The notes below the pieces were generated by a model. The model was not told the origin of the DNA and did no database searches. It saw only the letters and a list, made by a program, of their open reading frames with translations. DNA of 64,000 nucleotides. Source: Isochrysis galbana (Eukaryota; Haptophyta; Isochrysidales; Isochrysidaceae). Location of the stretch: contig CM030937.1 in the NCBI GenBank assembly GCA_018136815.1, positions 4,586,226 to 4,650,225 of the forward strand, in the 5' to 3' direction. Made by a program: the position numbers and the translations under genes. How positions within the stretch are numbered: position 1 is the stretch's first letter; every line of letters begins with the position of its first letter. Below, piece after piece: positions 52,329 to 63,549 of this stretch.

Positions 52329-53511
52329 ATGGCCGCCCCGACACACTGCAGCTCCGTCGGCCCGTCCCTCGCTCTGGGCGCGCGCGGGGGGCTGCAGGCG
52401 GACGCGACCGAGCGGGCTTCCCTTCTGCCGCGCGAATTCAGGCCTCGGCAGCCCTCCTCGTGGCGCGCACTCGCGGTAGGGACCGCCTGCTGCCTCAGTG
52501 TGGCCGTTCTCGGTGTCGGAGTGCTCGGCATTGCGCACCCGGCGCTCCATTCGTCACTCGCGAGCGCAGGACGGCGTGCTCTCGGCGGAGGCGTCTCCGG
52601 GGCTATCGCTGGTGCTGCACAGGTCCTCACGCTCATGTGGCTCCGCACGGCGATGAATTACCAGTATCGGCATGGCGGCGGGCTGGGTGCAGCGCTGCGG
52701 GCCATATATGCCCAGGGGGGCGTCGCACGCTTCTACGAAGGTGTTGGGTTCGCGCTGATCCAGAATCCGCTTTCACGATTCGGCGACACGGCTGCGAATT
52801 CCGGCGTGCTAGCGCTCTTCGATGCGAGCTCAGCGGGCGCCACCATCCCACTTGGCGCGCGCACTGCATTGGCAAGTAGCGTAGCTGCACTCTGGCGCAT
52901 CTGTATCACGCCGCTCGACACTTGTAAAACGACCCTTCAAGTAGAGGGACGTGCTGCTTATGGCCTACTGATGCGCAAGGCCCAGCGCGATGGGCCGCTC
53001 ACGATGTGAGCCAGGCATGCTGGTCGGATGCGCCCCCAAAAAAACACTTACGAGATGGTCCCTTGATCCCTCGCGTAGCATGCTCAACCTGCATTTGTGT
53101 GTCGCCCCGCGCCACCGCAGGTGGGACGGTGCCATGGCCAACGCCGCGGCCAACTTCGTTGGCTCCTATCCATGGTTTCTCACATTCAATCTTCTTGACG
53201 CCATGCTGTCGCAGCCCGAGCGGAAACGATTTGCTGCACGGATACTTAGGTCTGCATTCCTTGGGTGCTGCGCTACAGCTGTCTCGGACACATGTTCTAA
53301 CTCAATACGCGTTATTAAGACGACCAAGCAGACTAGCGCCACCACCCTCACCTATGTGGACGCGCTCCAGCTGGTCGTGTCGACCGACGGCTGGACGGGG
53401 CTTCTATTTCGGGGGCTTGGGACAAGGCTGCTTGCTAACGCGTTGCAATCGGCGCTCTTTTCAGTGGTGTGGAAGGCCGTAGAAGCCAATCTAGTGCCCG
53501 CGAGGCGATGA
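52329..53511 (+). CDS. Mitochondrial carrier family-like membrane protein
   Basis: Exons 52329-53005 and 53121-53511 flank a 115-bp GT-AG intron; splicing converts GPLTM-stop into GPLTMWDGAMANAAANFVGS. The 355-residue product has six likely hydrophobic segments and one good carrier signature, PLDTCKTTLQVEG (P-x-D-x-x-K); the other repeats are degenerate (for example SDTCSNSIRVIKTTKQ). Pairs such as GGVARFYEGVGFALIQNPLS and DGWTGLLFRGLGTRLLANAL are the usual carrier repeat ends. These proteins exchange metabolites across the mitochondrial or plastid inner envelope. A soluble N-terminus of about 45 residues precedes helix 1. The substrate is unknown. Confidence 0.82.
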
Positions 53512-53918
53512 GCTGCTTAACCGCCGTGCAAAACACTGTGAGTTGCGCGGGCTGTGTGAATTCAAGTACATACTTGGCACATGTGTGGCATGGCACATGC
53601 ATTCACTTATTTGACCGCTAGAAAGGGGTCGACATTCGCAGGGCGGCGCAAGGCGCAAGCAAGGGCTGGGTAAGTTTCGGGTCAGGGGCTTTATGAGCCG
53701 TCAGTGGGGGCACTGCGGACTGAGAACGTATGGCGATAATTAAATGGGAATTTCATAGAAGTGGTTGTCTTGTTTGATCTCTGCACGAAGTGCGCTTTTT
53801 CCCACGTCAGTGCTCAGTGCGCGCCGGTGCGCCCCCCCCTTCCTTTTCCAAAACTTTTCCTTTTACACTCTGGCTCTTGCCTTTGCGGGGCGGATCGTTA
53901 CTGGCAGCCGCTGGGTCG
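53512..53918. other. Spacer downstream of the carrier gene
   Basis: No gene recognised; presumably the carrier 3' untranslated region and the leader of the small frame at 53919. Confidence 0.4.
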
Positions 53919-54179
53919 ATGGCTGCCGAGGCTGGCCAGGCATCCCCTGGGGTCTCCGAGGGCGAGGAGGAGGCGCTGGAGCGCGAGCTGGCGCTCATCA
54001 GCGCCATCCACGGCGTCAGCGCGGCGCCGACAGTGAAGCGGGCGGCCGATGGTAGGCCGCTCAACGACACGTCGGTGTCGCTGCGTGTCCGCGTCGACGG
54101 ACGGTTGAAACCTCTCACTATTCACTGTAGTGAGAGGCTACTTTCTCTCCTCGACGCGGCGCAGAAGTTGAAGCGCTGA
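53919..54179 (+). CDS. Unrecognised small protein or first exon
   Basis: From an ATG, 86 codons (MAAEAGQASPGVSEGEEEAL...) have a charged, helical character and no stop. Beyond the stop at 54179 a different frame continues with similar composition (EALKRRLAELLGEAAAAVAE, about 54165-54270), suggesting either a frameshift or a missed intron. The function is unknown. Confidence 0.35.
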   Translation: MAAEAGQASPGVSEGEEEALERELALISAIHGVSAAPTVKRAADGRPLNDTSVSLRVRVDGRLKPLTIHCSERLLSLLDAAQKLKR

Positions 54180-54270
54180 AGCGCAGGCTTGCTGAGCTGT
54201 TGGGCGAGGCTGCGGCTGCGGTGGCGGAGGGCCAGAGGAACGCGTCGCTGAAGCTGGCTGTATGGCAATG

Positions 54271-55468
54271 CTCGCCACGATTCCCGAGCGCGCGGGTGGG
54301 TAGTCTGCGGGGTTGGGAGGAAGCGTATTATTAGGCTGGATGGGGTTCTGCGCGTAGGAGCGCGTAGGCAAGCCGTTGTCATCCTCCTCAGGTTGGGGGT
54401 GGAAGTGATGTGGGGGCTGGGGCTGGCGGTCATGCTGCGTGGGCAGGTGAAGCAGAAATCGGCCGAGTGCGGTGGCATGAAACGCCGGTGAGACCGCCGA
54501 CCGGTAATCCCGGACCATTTAGTCCGAACACCAGCGACAAGGGGGGGCCGACCGCCGCCGTGCTCTCGCTGGAGCGCGGCGAAGGTCGGCCTGTGCCGGG
54601 CGGGTCGGTCGCCATCGCTGCTCTGCCTCGGATTCGGCTTAGAGCGGGGAGAGACGAGGGGAAATCTTCCCCCGGTCCCACGATAAAAAAATGTGAGCCT
54701 CCGGATCAACAAGAGTTTTTATTGACCCAGCCTCTCCCACCTCTAGCGGTATGCGGGGGCGCCTTATGAAACGGGCGCGATAGCGCTCGTGCCTTGCTTG
54801 TGTGTGCCTTGTGTCTATAGGCTGTCTACGGCGGTCATGCGGGTCGTGGCCAGGCGGGGGGTGGTATACCCTAGTGGCAGTAGCGGTGTTAACTCTGACT
54901 AAATAAGGCTTGGTAAAACGTATGTATAGACGTGTGCGGTTGCTGACCTGCGCAGCTAGTACCCGCTCGCTAGAAAATTGGGCTCCTTCATCTTCATAGT
55001 GGATAGAGAATTCTACTACTATAACTATGAAGTCTACCAATATGTACCTCCGAGCTAGTGAATGAAAGTTTTGAACAAGAGACCGATGAACCGGAGGTCG
55101 CCGCTAGGAGACTAGAGGGAAGAAGGCACCCCTCTTGGCAGGCCGCACAGCCAATAGCCCGATGCACCCTCTGCGCCATAGGAAGTGGGGAGTGGTAGTC
55201 GGGAAGGCGTATGTAGAGAGCAATTGGTGGAGGTCACCGGGAGAAGGTGCGCCTCGGCATCATAGCAAGCTCGGCACTAGAACGTCTCAATATGCTATTG
55301 GATACACTCTTCCGTGCGGCAAAACGAGCAATCCTGAGCCATTTAGAACAAATGATCTAGCCGCAACAGGTTTTGGCCGTGGCTATGGAGTAAAAGCTTC
55401 AGTGTGCCTCTCCGCACACGACGACTTCCGGGAAGTTTTCCGTGCTTGCGCCGGAACTTTGATTGCCC
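54271..55468. other. Gene-poor interval
   Basis: Short frames only. A relic of the repeat X end (CTAGTGGCAGTAGCGGTGTTAA) lies at 54870-54895. A 124-codon plus-strand frame at 55135-55509 shows no recognised domain and overlaps the 3' end of the next gene. Confidence 0.35.
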
Positions 55469-58255
55469 TCAGCGCCAACCCGGTTTTGCGGGGGGTTCAG
55501 GTTCCCTAGTGCTCCTAGCAAGGGCCATCGATTGAGCAATACGTGTGATGTACGCCGGTGCTTCGTGCGTCTGGGGGGCGAAGGTGCACTCGGCCATCTG
55601 TCTCGCCTCATGTGCTTCACGAACACATTGCGTGACGCGCTCCTTCAGGGCCATGTGCTGCTTGACACGTGCCAAATAAGACTCAGGCTCCGACGCAACC
55701 TATGTGGATAGAGGGAGTAAAGAAGCGGGGTGAGGATCCTGGGGTATGCACGTTGCAGGGTCGATGTTAACCGATGCTTGAGGATACCGCCTACCAGGAG
55801 GGTAGGTGAGTGGCGGGTAGCCAACAAGCACAAATACAGCCGTCGCTTCCCAAATCGCCGATGAGATGGGTCGTCTGTATTAGCTGGTGTCTACAGCTAG
55901 CGTGCTTCCGACGCAAATGCGACATAGAGGGGGTAGGACTCCGAAAACCCCACAAAGTGTCTTTTTGCTGGTGAGCTCACGGGACCCGCGAGATCGAGAC
56001 CGGCGTACCTTGAGTCTGGACTCAACTCCCTGAATGCGCTTGATTGCAGGAGCAAAAGTTGCTCCCGCCTCCTCTGCAGCCTCCTTCTCGCGTCGTCTAG
56101 CCTCGCGTGCTTCCTCCCGCCGGCGCAAGTCGCCCATGGAGAGCTCTTCGACCGGTCGCCCACGGCGCTGTTGCGCGTCAAGGTTAATTGCAGGTGAGAA
56201 TGGAAAGGCTGCCGCCTCCGCCTCGTCCGATTGTGAGAGCCGCCCCTGCAAAGTCAGGTGATGTGCGAGACAGGTGATGCTTGGTGAGCACAGCCACGGC
56301 ACGCGAATGCTGCATGAGGATGGTGCAAAGTGAGCAGCTATATGTTCGGATCGGAACGATAGGACAGGGTTTTTGCTGGTTGGCCAATCTTCAGTACGTC
56401 AAGGATGCAGATGCAAAATCCATCGCTCAATTTGTCAGATGTGGACTCAATGAATTCAGTTCGCTTCTGACGAAAGGGGACGGCAAGAGATGGCGTGAAG
56501 GGCACGGCACATTACCTGACTTGCTAGTAGTGCTTCGGCTTGACGGGATGCGTGCCGTTGAGCACGAGCACGTAGCCGGCGGAAGAAAGCAGGCGAGCCA
56601 CCTGTCGAGAGACGGTCTGACGTCGGCAGGGCACGTACATGCCGACGCTCCTCGTCGATAACCGCAGAATCAATCTCACGTTGGATCTGAAGGTGATAAA
56701 ATGGGAGAATCTGTAAGATTTGTGCGCAAGGCATACTTCTTGATAAAGGGAGTGTGGAACGCACCCGTGCATCATCTCGACGGCGTGCGTACTCAGCTTG
56801 ACGCTCGAGGAAAGACGCAAACGCCTCATCGGCTCTTCGAGCCGGGCCATCGTTGGAAACACCGCTATTCGGACCCAGATTTGTCCCTGCAGTGTCACCA
56901 TGGGCTCCTGCCCTAGCTGCTCTCAGTGGCATAGTGTTCGACTGTGTAGTGCGTTGCCGTGGGGCCGAGGCGGAGCGCCGGAGCGCTCGAGGGGCAGCCG
57001 GGGAGGCAGGGCGCGAGGACGGTGCGCGAGAAAGGCGCACATGCGCTGGTTCCGTCAAATAGTCAGCCGCAGCGTGTGAGAGCGAACGCGGCAATTTATT
57101 CACGCGTGGCGAGAATGAACGGGTCGCCCTACGTCCACTTTCAAGCCCATTGTCTGTGTTGGACGTCCCACCCGAGGCCAGCTTCGCTGAGTTGGTGGCC
57201 TCAGCAATACGTGCGGCCTCAACTGCCTTGAGCCGGTCCGTTTTTGAGGGTGTTGATCGCCATCGTGATGGCACATCGGCAACGGCCGAGTTGGCCCGCC
57301 CGGGCCTATTGAGGACAGGGTGGAACGTGCACTCCTCCTCCTCTGCCGCCTGTGCTGCTCGGCGCTTGCGTTCTGCTTCCTCGAGGTATCGAGCGCGAGC
57401 ATCGGGCTGGTATAAGCGCTCGTATACGGGCGTTCCCACCGACCCACGTCGTGCCGCAGGATTCGAGGCTGCGTCTTCATGCTTCTCTCCTGACCGCATG
57501 CGTGGCGTAGAGCTGGTGCGCCTTAGTTTTGTGTGCGTTACTACCTCTGGATGGAAGGTGCACTCTGCCAACTCGGCCTCCTCGGCTGCTGCTTGCCTCG
57601 CTCGGCGCTCCTCTTCACGTTCCCTGTGCCATTGTTGGTTGCGCTCGAAGAAGCTCTCGCCGTCGAAGCCGCCGCCTCCCTGGCGTGTCGGCTGTGCTGG
57701 CTCGCGTGGCCCTGGCGGGCGCTGTGGTGGTGGTGGTGGTGGCGGTGGCGGCACATACGGCCGAATTGTCGGCCGGAACGTGCACTCAGCTTGCTCGCGC
57801 GCGCGCGCCTCCAAAGACACGCGTTCCGCTCGCTGCTGTGCATGCACCGGAAGCCGGGGCGTGCAGGCTTGCCGAGGGCTGGGTGGCTTTGGCTTGCTGC
57901 ACCGAGTGGAGCGTCGGTTCCATGTGGCTGGCCCTCTTGCGTGTGCCGCACTTTCCGCCAGCGCGCCATGCTGGCAAAGCGTATGAGTCTCGACCAACCC
58001 AGATGAGGAGCAGGATTCAGCTGATTCTGCTGCAGGTTGGCAAGGCTGGCAAGCAGCAGGTCTACAGGCGAGCTGGAGCGGAGATCCGGCAGCAGACGCC
58101 AACTGCTGCAGCACCATATCAGCAGCACCGGGCTCGCCAGCGAGATAAGGCTGAAGCGAGATGCGCGGCGCGCTCTGCTCGAGCAGCCGTTGCTTCTCTG
58201 CTACCAGACGCTCGATCACCGCGCGAGAGTCCTCGTCCAGAGAGAGCTCGGACAT
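55469..58255 (-). CDS. Low-complexity repeat protein with Glu-Cys-Thr-Phe-x-Pro motifs
   Basis: Four minus-strand exons (58255-56765, 56686-56516, 56245-56009, 55699-55469), all with GT-AG introns (78, 270 and 309 bp) and all in phase 0, give 709 residues from the ATG at 58255. The motif (E)CTF-x-P recurs in ECTFRPTI, ECTFHPEV, ECTFHPVL and ECTFAPQT, with ATFAPAI as a variant; basic, coiled-coil-prone helices (EEERRARQAAAEEAELAECT, EEAERKRRAAQAAEEEECT) precede several of them. A nine-residue poly-Pro stretch lies near residue 170. Proteins with many such motifs are common in flagellate and ciliate protists and often belong to the cytoskeleton or cilia; that role is only inferred. Exon number is well supported, but the last exon could be alternatively spliced. 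Confidence 0.78.
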
Positions 58256-59059
58256 CCCCTTCTCCACTCTCGTCGGCCTGAGAGGAAGATGGAGAGAGCG
58301 CAGCACCAGCAGAATCCAGACGAAAACGGGCAGCGTTTTGAGAGGGGGTAGAAGAAAAACCTGGAAGTCAAAGTGCGGAGCGCGCGACGAGAGAAAGAAA
58401 TTCGGGAGGAGAAAGAGAGAAGAGAGGGGAGAAGAGAGAAGTAAGCGGGAGAAGATCGTTCTGAAATTTCAGCAAGGGGGAGAGAGAGGGATTATCGAGG
58501 GATTGTTGAAGAGAGAGAGGGTGGTGGAGGGAGGAGAGAGCGGGGGGCGGGGGGGGGGGGGGGCAGGTGGAGAGTAGGACGCACTCAAAACCTCCCAGTA
58601 GGAGTAGTAGAGCTCTAGAGGGAGTAGTAGAGAAGTCTGAGTTTTCACATCTACTCCTTCTTGTGAAAGAAAACACTGTGCCGGGGGGGGGGGGGGGGGG
58701 GGGGGGGAAGGGGAGGGGGGGGGGGGGAGGAGGCTCCTACACGCGCGCCGAAGGGGGGAGGCGGGGGAGAACTTCAAATTCCCATCGGGCGCGTCGCGCG
58801 GTCTTTCTCCTCTCCTCTCCTCGCTATCACGACTTTACTCCTACGTCTTCCACCTCTGCCACCGTTTACCTCTTGCTACGTACTCCAGGGGTAGCCAACT
58901 CCTAGAGCTCTAGCACCTTTGTCCTTCCCCCCGGTATGTCCTCACCTTGGCTACCGATAGAACTTATCCCTTAAAACGCCGGGGGAAGCACCCGCGAAGG
59001 TGCGTCGAGGCCCCCTTTCTTGGGCCATGAGCACGCCGGCCGCTGGGGGTCTGGAGGGC
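58256..59059. other. Upstream region with long G-runs
   Basis: Contains a G-run of about 12 at 58552-58563 and a nearly pure G tract at 58683-58735. No gene is recognised; assembly across the homopolymers may be unreliable. Confidence 0.5.
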
Positions 59060-60275
59060 AGTGAGCAGTGAGAGGGGCGTGGAGGGGGGCATGGACCAAT
59101 GGGACGAGAGTCTACCCTCAGACGACGAGGTCCCGCCCGAAAATCCCGAGATCCCGAGCCATACCTGTTTGCGGGCGACGAGGACGAGGACGAGGGCGTT
59201 GAGGACGCCGTCGATAAAACCTTCTAATATTCTTACCGCACTCGCGGCGAATGGAACCACTACCACTACCTACTACACGTAGTACGTAGCATACTTTCTA
59301 CACCCCCACTCGCCCCCGGCCCTTCTCCCCCCGCCATCAGGCGGCTCCCCCCGTGCACTACTAGGGGGATAGGGGTGAAGGGCTTAGATATGGTCCGGTG
59401 GCCCGCTGGCCCGCGCCCCCCCCCCGGTGATCTTTCCCCCCCTTCCTCCTGTGTCTCCGAGTGGGCGGCGGCTTCAGTCCCGACTTATCCTGTAAACAGG
59501 TGCGGGACTTACCAATTTTTCGGTGGACGGAGCTCTCGCTCCGCCCACCCCCTTCTCCGCGCCCTCTCTCCACTCTCCTGCGGCACGCGCGATGGCGCGC
59601 CTGCGGCAGGCCTCCAGCTGCCCTCTGGCGACTCCTGGAGGCTCCTGGAGGCCAGCTCAGGGGGCAGAGGAGGCTGGGGCTGGGCCTTGGCCTCCCCTGC
59701 CTCTCCCTCGCTGGCGCTCCTGAGCCTCTGGGGCCCCCACACTGCACCTGTCTCGCCTGTCGACCAGGGGGGGAGGGGGGGTTGGAGCAATGAGCTGGCC
59801 ACGACAGGCCAGGACGAGCGAATCAGGCGTGCCTGTGAGTGAGAGAGTGGGTCAGCATGGCAGTGGCCTCCTGGCAAGCCATCAGGCATGCCAGGAGGAT
59901 GGGTGGTTCCTCCCCCATGGCAGGGGAGGAGTGGAGAGAGGGGGGGGGCTCGTGGGCTCGTGCCCCCCCATGGCCATGGGTCAACCAAGTATAAACTTAG
60001 TTGTTGAGGACGCCGTCGAGGTGGAGGTGGAGGTGGGGCGATCGAGCGCGCGCCATGGCGAAGGCGAAGGCGGCTGGGGACGTCTTGTCAATGAGATGCT
60101 CGCCGCTAGCAGCTCAGAACCTTCCGCGGCAGCAACGCCTAGCGAGCCTCCCCCCGCCGCCTCTGCCCCCGCCGCCGCCGCCTCGCGCCCTCCTCTTCGC
60201 CCCTTGTCTCCCTACACCGCGCCTCCGAAACCGGCCCCCACGGCTACTCCATTGCTTTTATGTTGTTGTCGTTAG
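59060..60275 (+). pseudogene. Acidic/Ala-Pro-rich coding-like sequence split by a retroposon
   Basis: Removing the retroposon (59215-60002) and one TSD joins DEDEDEGVEDAV to EVEVEVGRSSARHGEGEGGW and then an Ala/Pro-rich stretch. It reads like a low-complexity ORF, perhaps the first ORF of a retroelement or a host gene, but no domain is recognisable and the start is uncertain. Confidence 0.35.
59215..60002 (-). mobile_element. GC-rich retroposon with tail B, 17-bp TSD
   Basis: GTTGAGGACGCCGTCGA occurs at 59198-59214 and 60003-60019. Read on the minus strand, the 788-bp insert starts AACTAAGTTTATACTTGGTT, shares the first 480 or so bases with the tail-A copies, but ends in GCGGTAAGAATATTAGAAGG plus T instead of the tail-A block. 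The ending resembles the 3' end of the LINE at 28287-30987. Confidence 0.87.
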
Positions 60276-60589
60276 CCGTTGGTTAGCGCCGCCACCCCTC
60301 GTATCGCCCGACCGCCTTGACTGGCGGACTGGCGACTGGCGGCCCCTTCAGCCTGACCTCAGGCTGGCTGGAGGCCACCTGCCAGCGGCGACGCGGCGAC
60401 ACCCTCTGTTGTCGACCGCGCCCTCGCCCATCTCCGTCGCGACCATCTGCCGTCGCTCTCGCCCCTTTCCGATCCCCCTACCGTGACACCGCTACCCATT
60501 GCCGCGGAGCGTAGCCCCGTGAGCATCGCGGCGGTCGACCGGTCAGGCCTGTTGCCGCAATCGCCCGGTCCTCAGCCAGCCCGCCGAAG

Positions 60590-60804
60590 ACCTGCTCGTA
60601 CACCTCGCCCGCACCCGCTCCGCCCTGAGCGCCCCCGATGCCCTTGGCCGCGCAATTGACCTCTCATTCCAACGCGCCGCTTCCCATGGCGCGGCGCACG
60701 TCATGCCGAAAGACGTAGCCGAAGCCGTGCGGCTAATCACCCGGCCCCGGCCTGTGCCAGGATCTCCAGCCCAAGTGCTTCAGGCGCACTTTGATGCGTC
60801 GTAA
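60590..60804 (+). pseudogene. Open coding-like fragment without start
   Basis: The plus frame LLVHLARTRSALSAPDALGR ... MPKDVAEAVRLITRP ends at TAA (60802-60804). It has protein-like composition and helical pattern. It could be the remains of a retroelement ORF or an exon; I recognise no family. Confidence 0.3.
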
Positions 60805-61499
60805 CTAGCAATCTTACAACACCACTCAAACCCAGCCACTCGCCCTCTCGCACTCGCTACCGCTATGTCTGCCCCATCGTCCCGCTCGCCCTCGCCACTG
60901 CCCGCCATCCATCCTCCCGCCATTGAGGTGGGCCAGCCCGTCCAACCCGCCAATCTCCAATCTCCAAAACACCGTGCCTTCCGCCGCCTACCTTCCGTCC
61001 CATTCGGTCCCTTCCGTTCCGGCCGTAACCTCCAGTCCGTCAGGCATTCGATTGCTGCGACGATGAATTGCAGCACGACGGGCCAGGGCGGGCGAGTCAG
61101 GCGATCCGGTGGGGAGAGGAGTGAGTCAGTAGGGCTGTGTGCTCCTGGCAAGCCATCAGGCGTGCCAGGAGAGTGAGTGGTTCCTCCCCCATGACAGGGG
61201 AGGAGTCGAGACATAGAGGGGGGGGCTCGTGCCCCCCCATGGCCCATGGGCGAACTAAATATAAACTTAGTTATGAGATTTTAGAGGTGTAGACTATCTA
61301 TACTTCAGACACATACACACACGCGCCCGTGACCCGTGAGCCCGTGAGCGCCGCGCCACCGGCCCCCGGCCTCGGCTGCCGCGTGCCGCGTGCCGCGCCG
61401 CGCGCCGCCCGCCACACCCAGGCAAGCCGTCCGCCGCGCCTCTGCTATCACCAACGGCCAACGGCTCTCGACGGAACTGTTAGCGCAGCTTCAACAATT
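60805..61499. other. Spacer with a retroposon 5' fragment
   Basis: At 61075-61265 (minus orientation) the 5' end of the GC-rich retroposon is present, ending ACTAAATATAAACTTAGTT on the plus strand. No gene is recognised in the rest. Confidence 0.55.
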
Positions 61500-62075
61500 C
61501 CTGAAAAAAGGTAAAAGGTGTTAGCCCAAGTGCGCTAACACCTAGGTTACTATCAAAACAACCCCAACCCCCCTGCCAAGCGGGCATAGGCACACAACCG
61601 AAACCGAAGAAAAGGATAGACATGAACGACATATCTCCTTTCTTCACGATGGGTCCAAACAAAAAGCTAATACCCAGCGCAGAACTTCTCAAGATAGCCA
61701 CCAAGCTGGGAGGGGCACACACCGTCGAGGAACCCAAAACGAAACGCACCTGAGACCCGAGACGCGGATTTAGCGGACATCCGACACACAAACACAACAC
61801 AACAACAGAACCCGCCCCCCGAGCACGAGAAACAACAAACCCACGCACACCTCGATGGTCACGCAAACTAGATACCCAAAAGGCCTGCCCAGAACCCGCA
61901 CTCTGAAACAGGCCCATGGCAGTGCACCTGAGCCGGACTCCGGAAACCGAAGAAAAAGGAATGAAGGGGGGAAGGGAAGGAGGTGGAGAGATAGGAGATA
62001 AGGGCGATGTCGGTGGAGAGGTAGGGAAGCCTAGACCAAGTAGTTGCTAGCCCAGAATCTTCAGATTTTTTCTAG
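61500..62075 (+). mobile_element. LINE 3' fragment
   Basis: A C-terminal remnant (RIDMNDISPFF, PSAELLKIATKLGGAHTVEE, stop at 61751-61753) is followed by a 3' region with ACCGAAGAAAAAGGAATGAA and the tail GCCCAGAATCTTCAGA plus six T, as in the elements at 3357-5169 and 7372-8500. No TSD was found. Confidence 0.78.
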
Positions 62076-62349
62076 AGTCAAGCCTATCCCACGTCATGAG
62101 ATCGACAACCTACCTTCCAACTTCACGCGTGGTCGTCCGGCGAAGAACATACAGCCATAATACCATTCGGGATGTACACATATCCTTAAAATCGTCTCCA
62201 TCAAGCATACCTCAAAGACGTCGCATTCGTAAATGCGAATGCAACACGGCCGCGTCCGACGCTGAGCTGCAGTCAACTTCGAAGCCGGAAGCGGTCGATG
62301 TCATCTCACGCACTTGCCGCAGACTGTATGCCTCGTCCCCGGTGTTGCT

Positions 62350-63076
62350 TCAATTCTGAATTGAGACCCAACCCACTTCGGCCCACTCGACCTTGTTCGA
62401 CAGAACCGCGTCGCGGAATCGCTGGATGAAGATGCCGAAGGATGGCGCAAGCACATCTGACGCCTCATTCATCGTCACCACTGCCCCATCCTTCAACCCG
62501 ATCATGTCACCGTCAATATTCTCTCCTACCGGCAAAATATCACCATCCTGCAAATACAGAGGCCAAAAATATTGAGCACATGTGGCAAGACGGGTCGAAT
62601 GCGATCTGACGCACCTTCTTTGTGGCTATTTCAGATGTGGAGTAGAGCTTGTAGTCAAACACATAATGCCCCCCGTCACGTTTCTTCATAACGGCCGCGA
62701 GGTCAGCTGGGATGTCCAAGGCAGCGATGCTGTCATCAGAGGCGGGCGAGATGTTTGCGATGGTGTCCGCTAGATCTTTCGCCTGGTGAGTAGGGAAACG
62801 GTAGAATTGAGATGAATGATAATGTTTAGACCCGCACCACACACTCACTGAGTGAACGGCGAGCACAAGTTAGCACGTGATCACGTGCCTGCGGCACCCA
62901 CGGGGAGCAAGGGCGACCTACTGCCTGCATGCAAGTGTGCTAGGGGAGTGGCGACGGCGTGCCTTGGAGCTGTAGAGGCCCTCCAGGTCAATGATCGCCT
63001 GGGCCACATCCTCGGCCGAAGCGGCGCCCGTCGGGCCTGTGTACGCGCCCATCTTGCCCGCAGCGAAGTCGCCCAT
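62350..63076 (-). CDS. Small SMI1/KNR4-like protein (tentative)
   Basis: Three minus-strand exons, 63076-62963, 62782-62615 and 62547-62350, give 159 residues. Intron 2 (67 bp) is GT-AG; intron 1 (180 bp) must use a GC donor (AAG|GCACGC) to stay open, the only non-GT donor in this window. The product has short helices, then IAALDIPADLAAVMKKRDGG and YKLYSTSEIA, then GDILPVGENIDGDMIGLKDG, a pattern like the SMI1/KNR4 (SUKH) fold: an LP-x-D-y-x-x-l...nGG core followed by a G-D strand. Members regulate cell-wall signalling in fungi or give immunity in bacteria; the role here is unknown. The start could be further upstream, because the frame stays open to 63187 with GTG. Confidence 0.5.
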
Positions 63077-63549
63077 CCCTCTCGCCCTCAATCTTTTCGC
63101 TCGGTCGGCCGATCGAGGAGAGGAGGGCGTTGGGAGACGGTTGAGGAGGCGAAGCAACAGGCTTGTTCTCTTAGTAGTGGAAAGCACGTGACCACAGAAA
63201 CTTGCTAGCCGAGGAGTTCTCGTCGTTTGTTCGGTAGAACCGGCATTTTTTTCTGGTCACACCAATGCCAATGCACCTGTAGGTTATGTTCAACTCAACT
63301 CCTTACTCCTACTGCCGACGCGCCAAAATGGGAGCTTCCGCGCCCTAGATGTTGAACACAGTGGGATAGGGCTAGACACTAGACACACAGCAAATACAGC
63401 TGTTTTGGGCCTGTTAACCCTCGTGTATGCCTAAGGTGGCGTTCCGTCGAATATGGGACACAACTAAAGTTGAGCCATGGTCCGTTTACAATAATACTCG
63501 AATGTATGTAAACATAACACTATTACTATATTTGAGTCCACTGCCACTG
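63077..63549. other. Gene-free spacer
   Basis: No gene or repeat family recognised. Confidence 0.35.

Noticed and set aside
55135-55509. 124-codon plus-strand frame
   Set aside because: No recognised domain, and its 3' end overlaps the last exon of the well-supported minus-strand gene.
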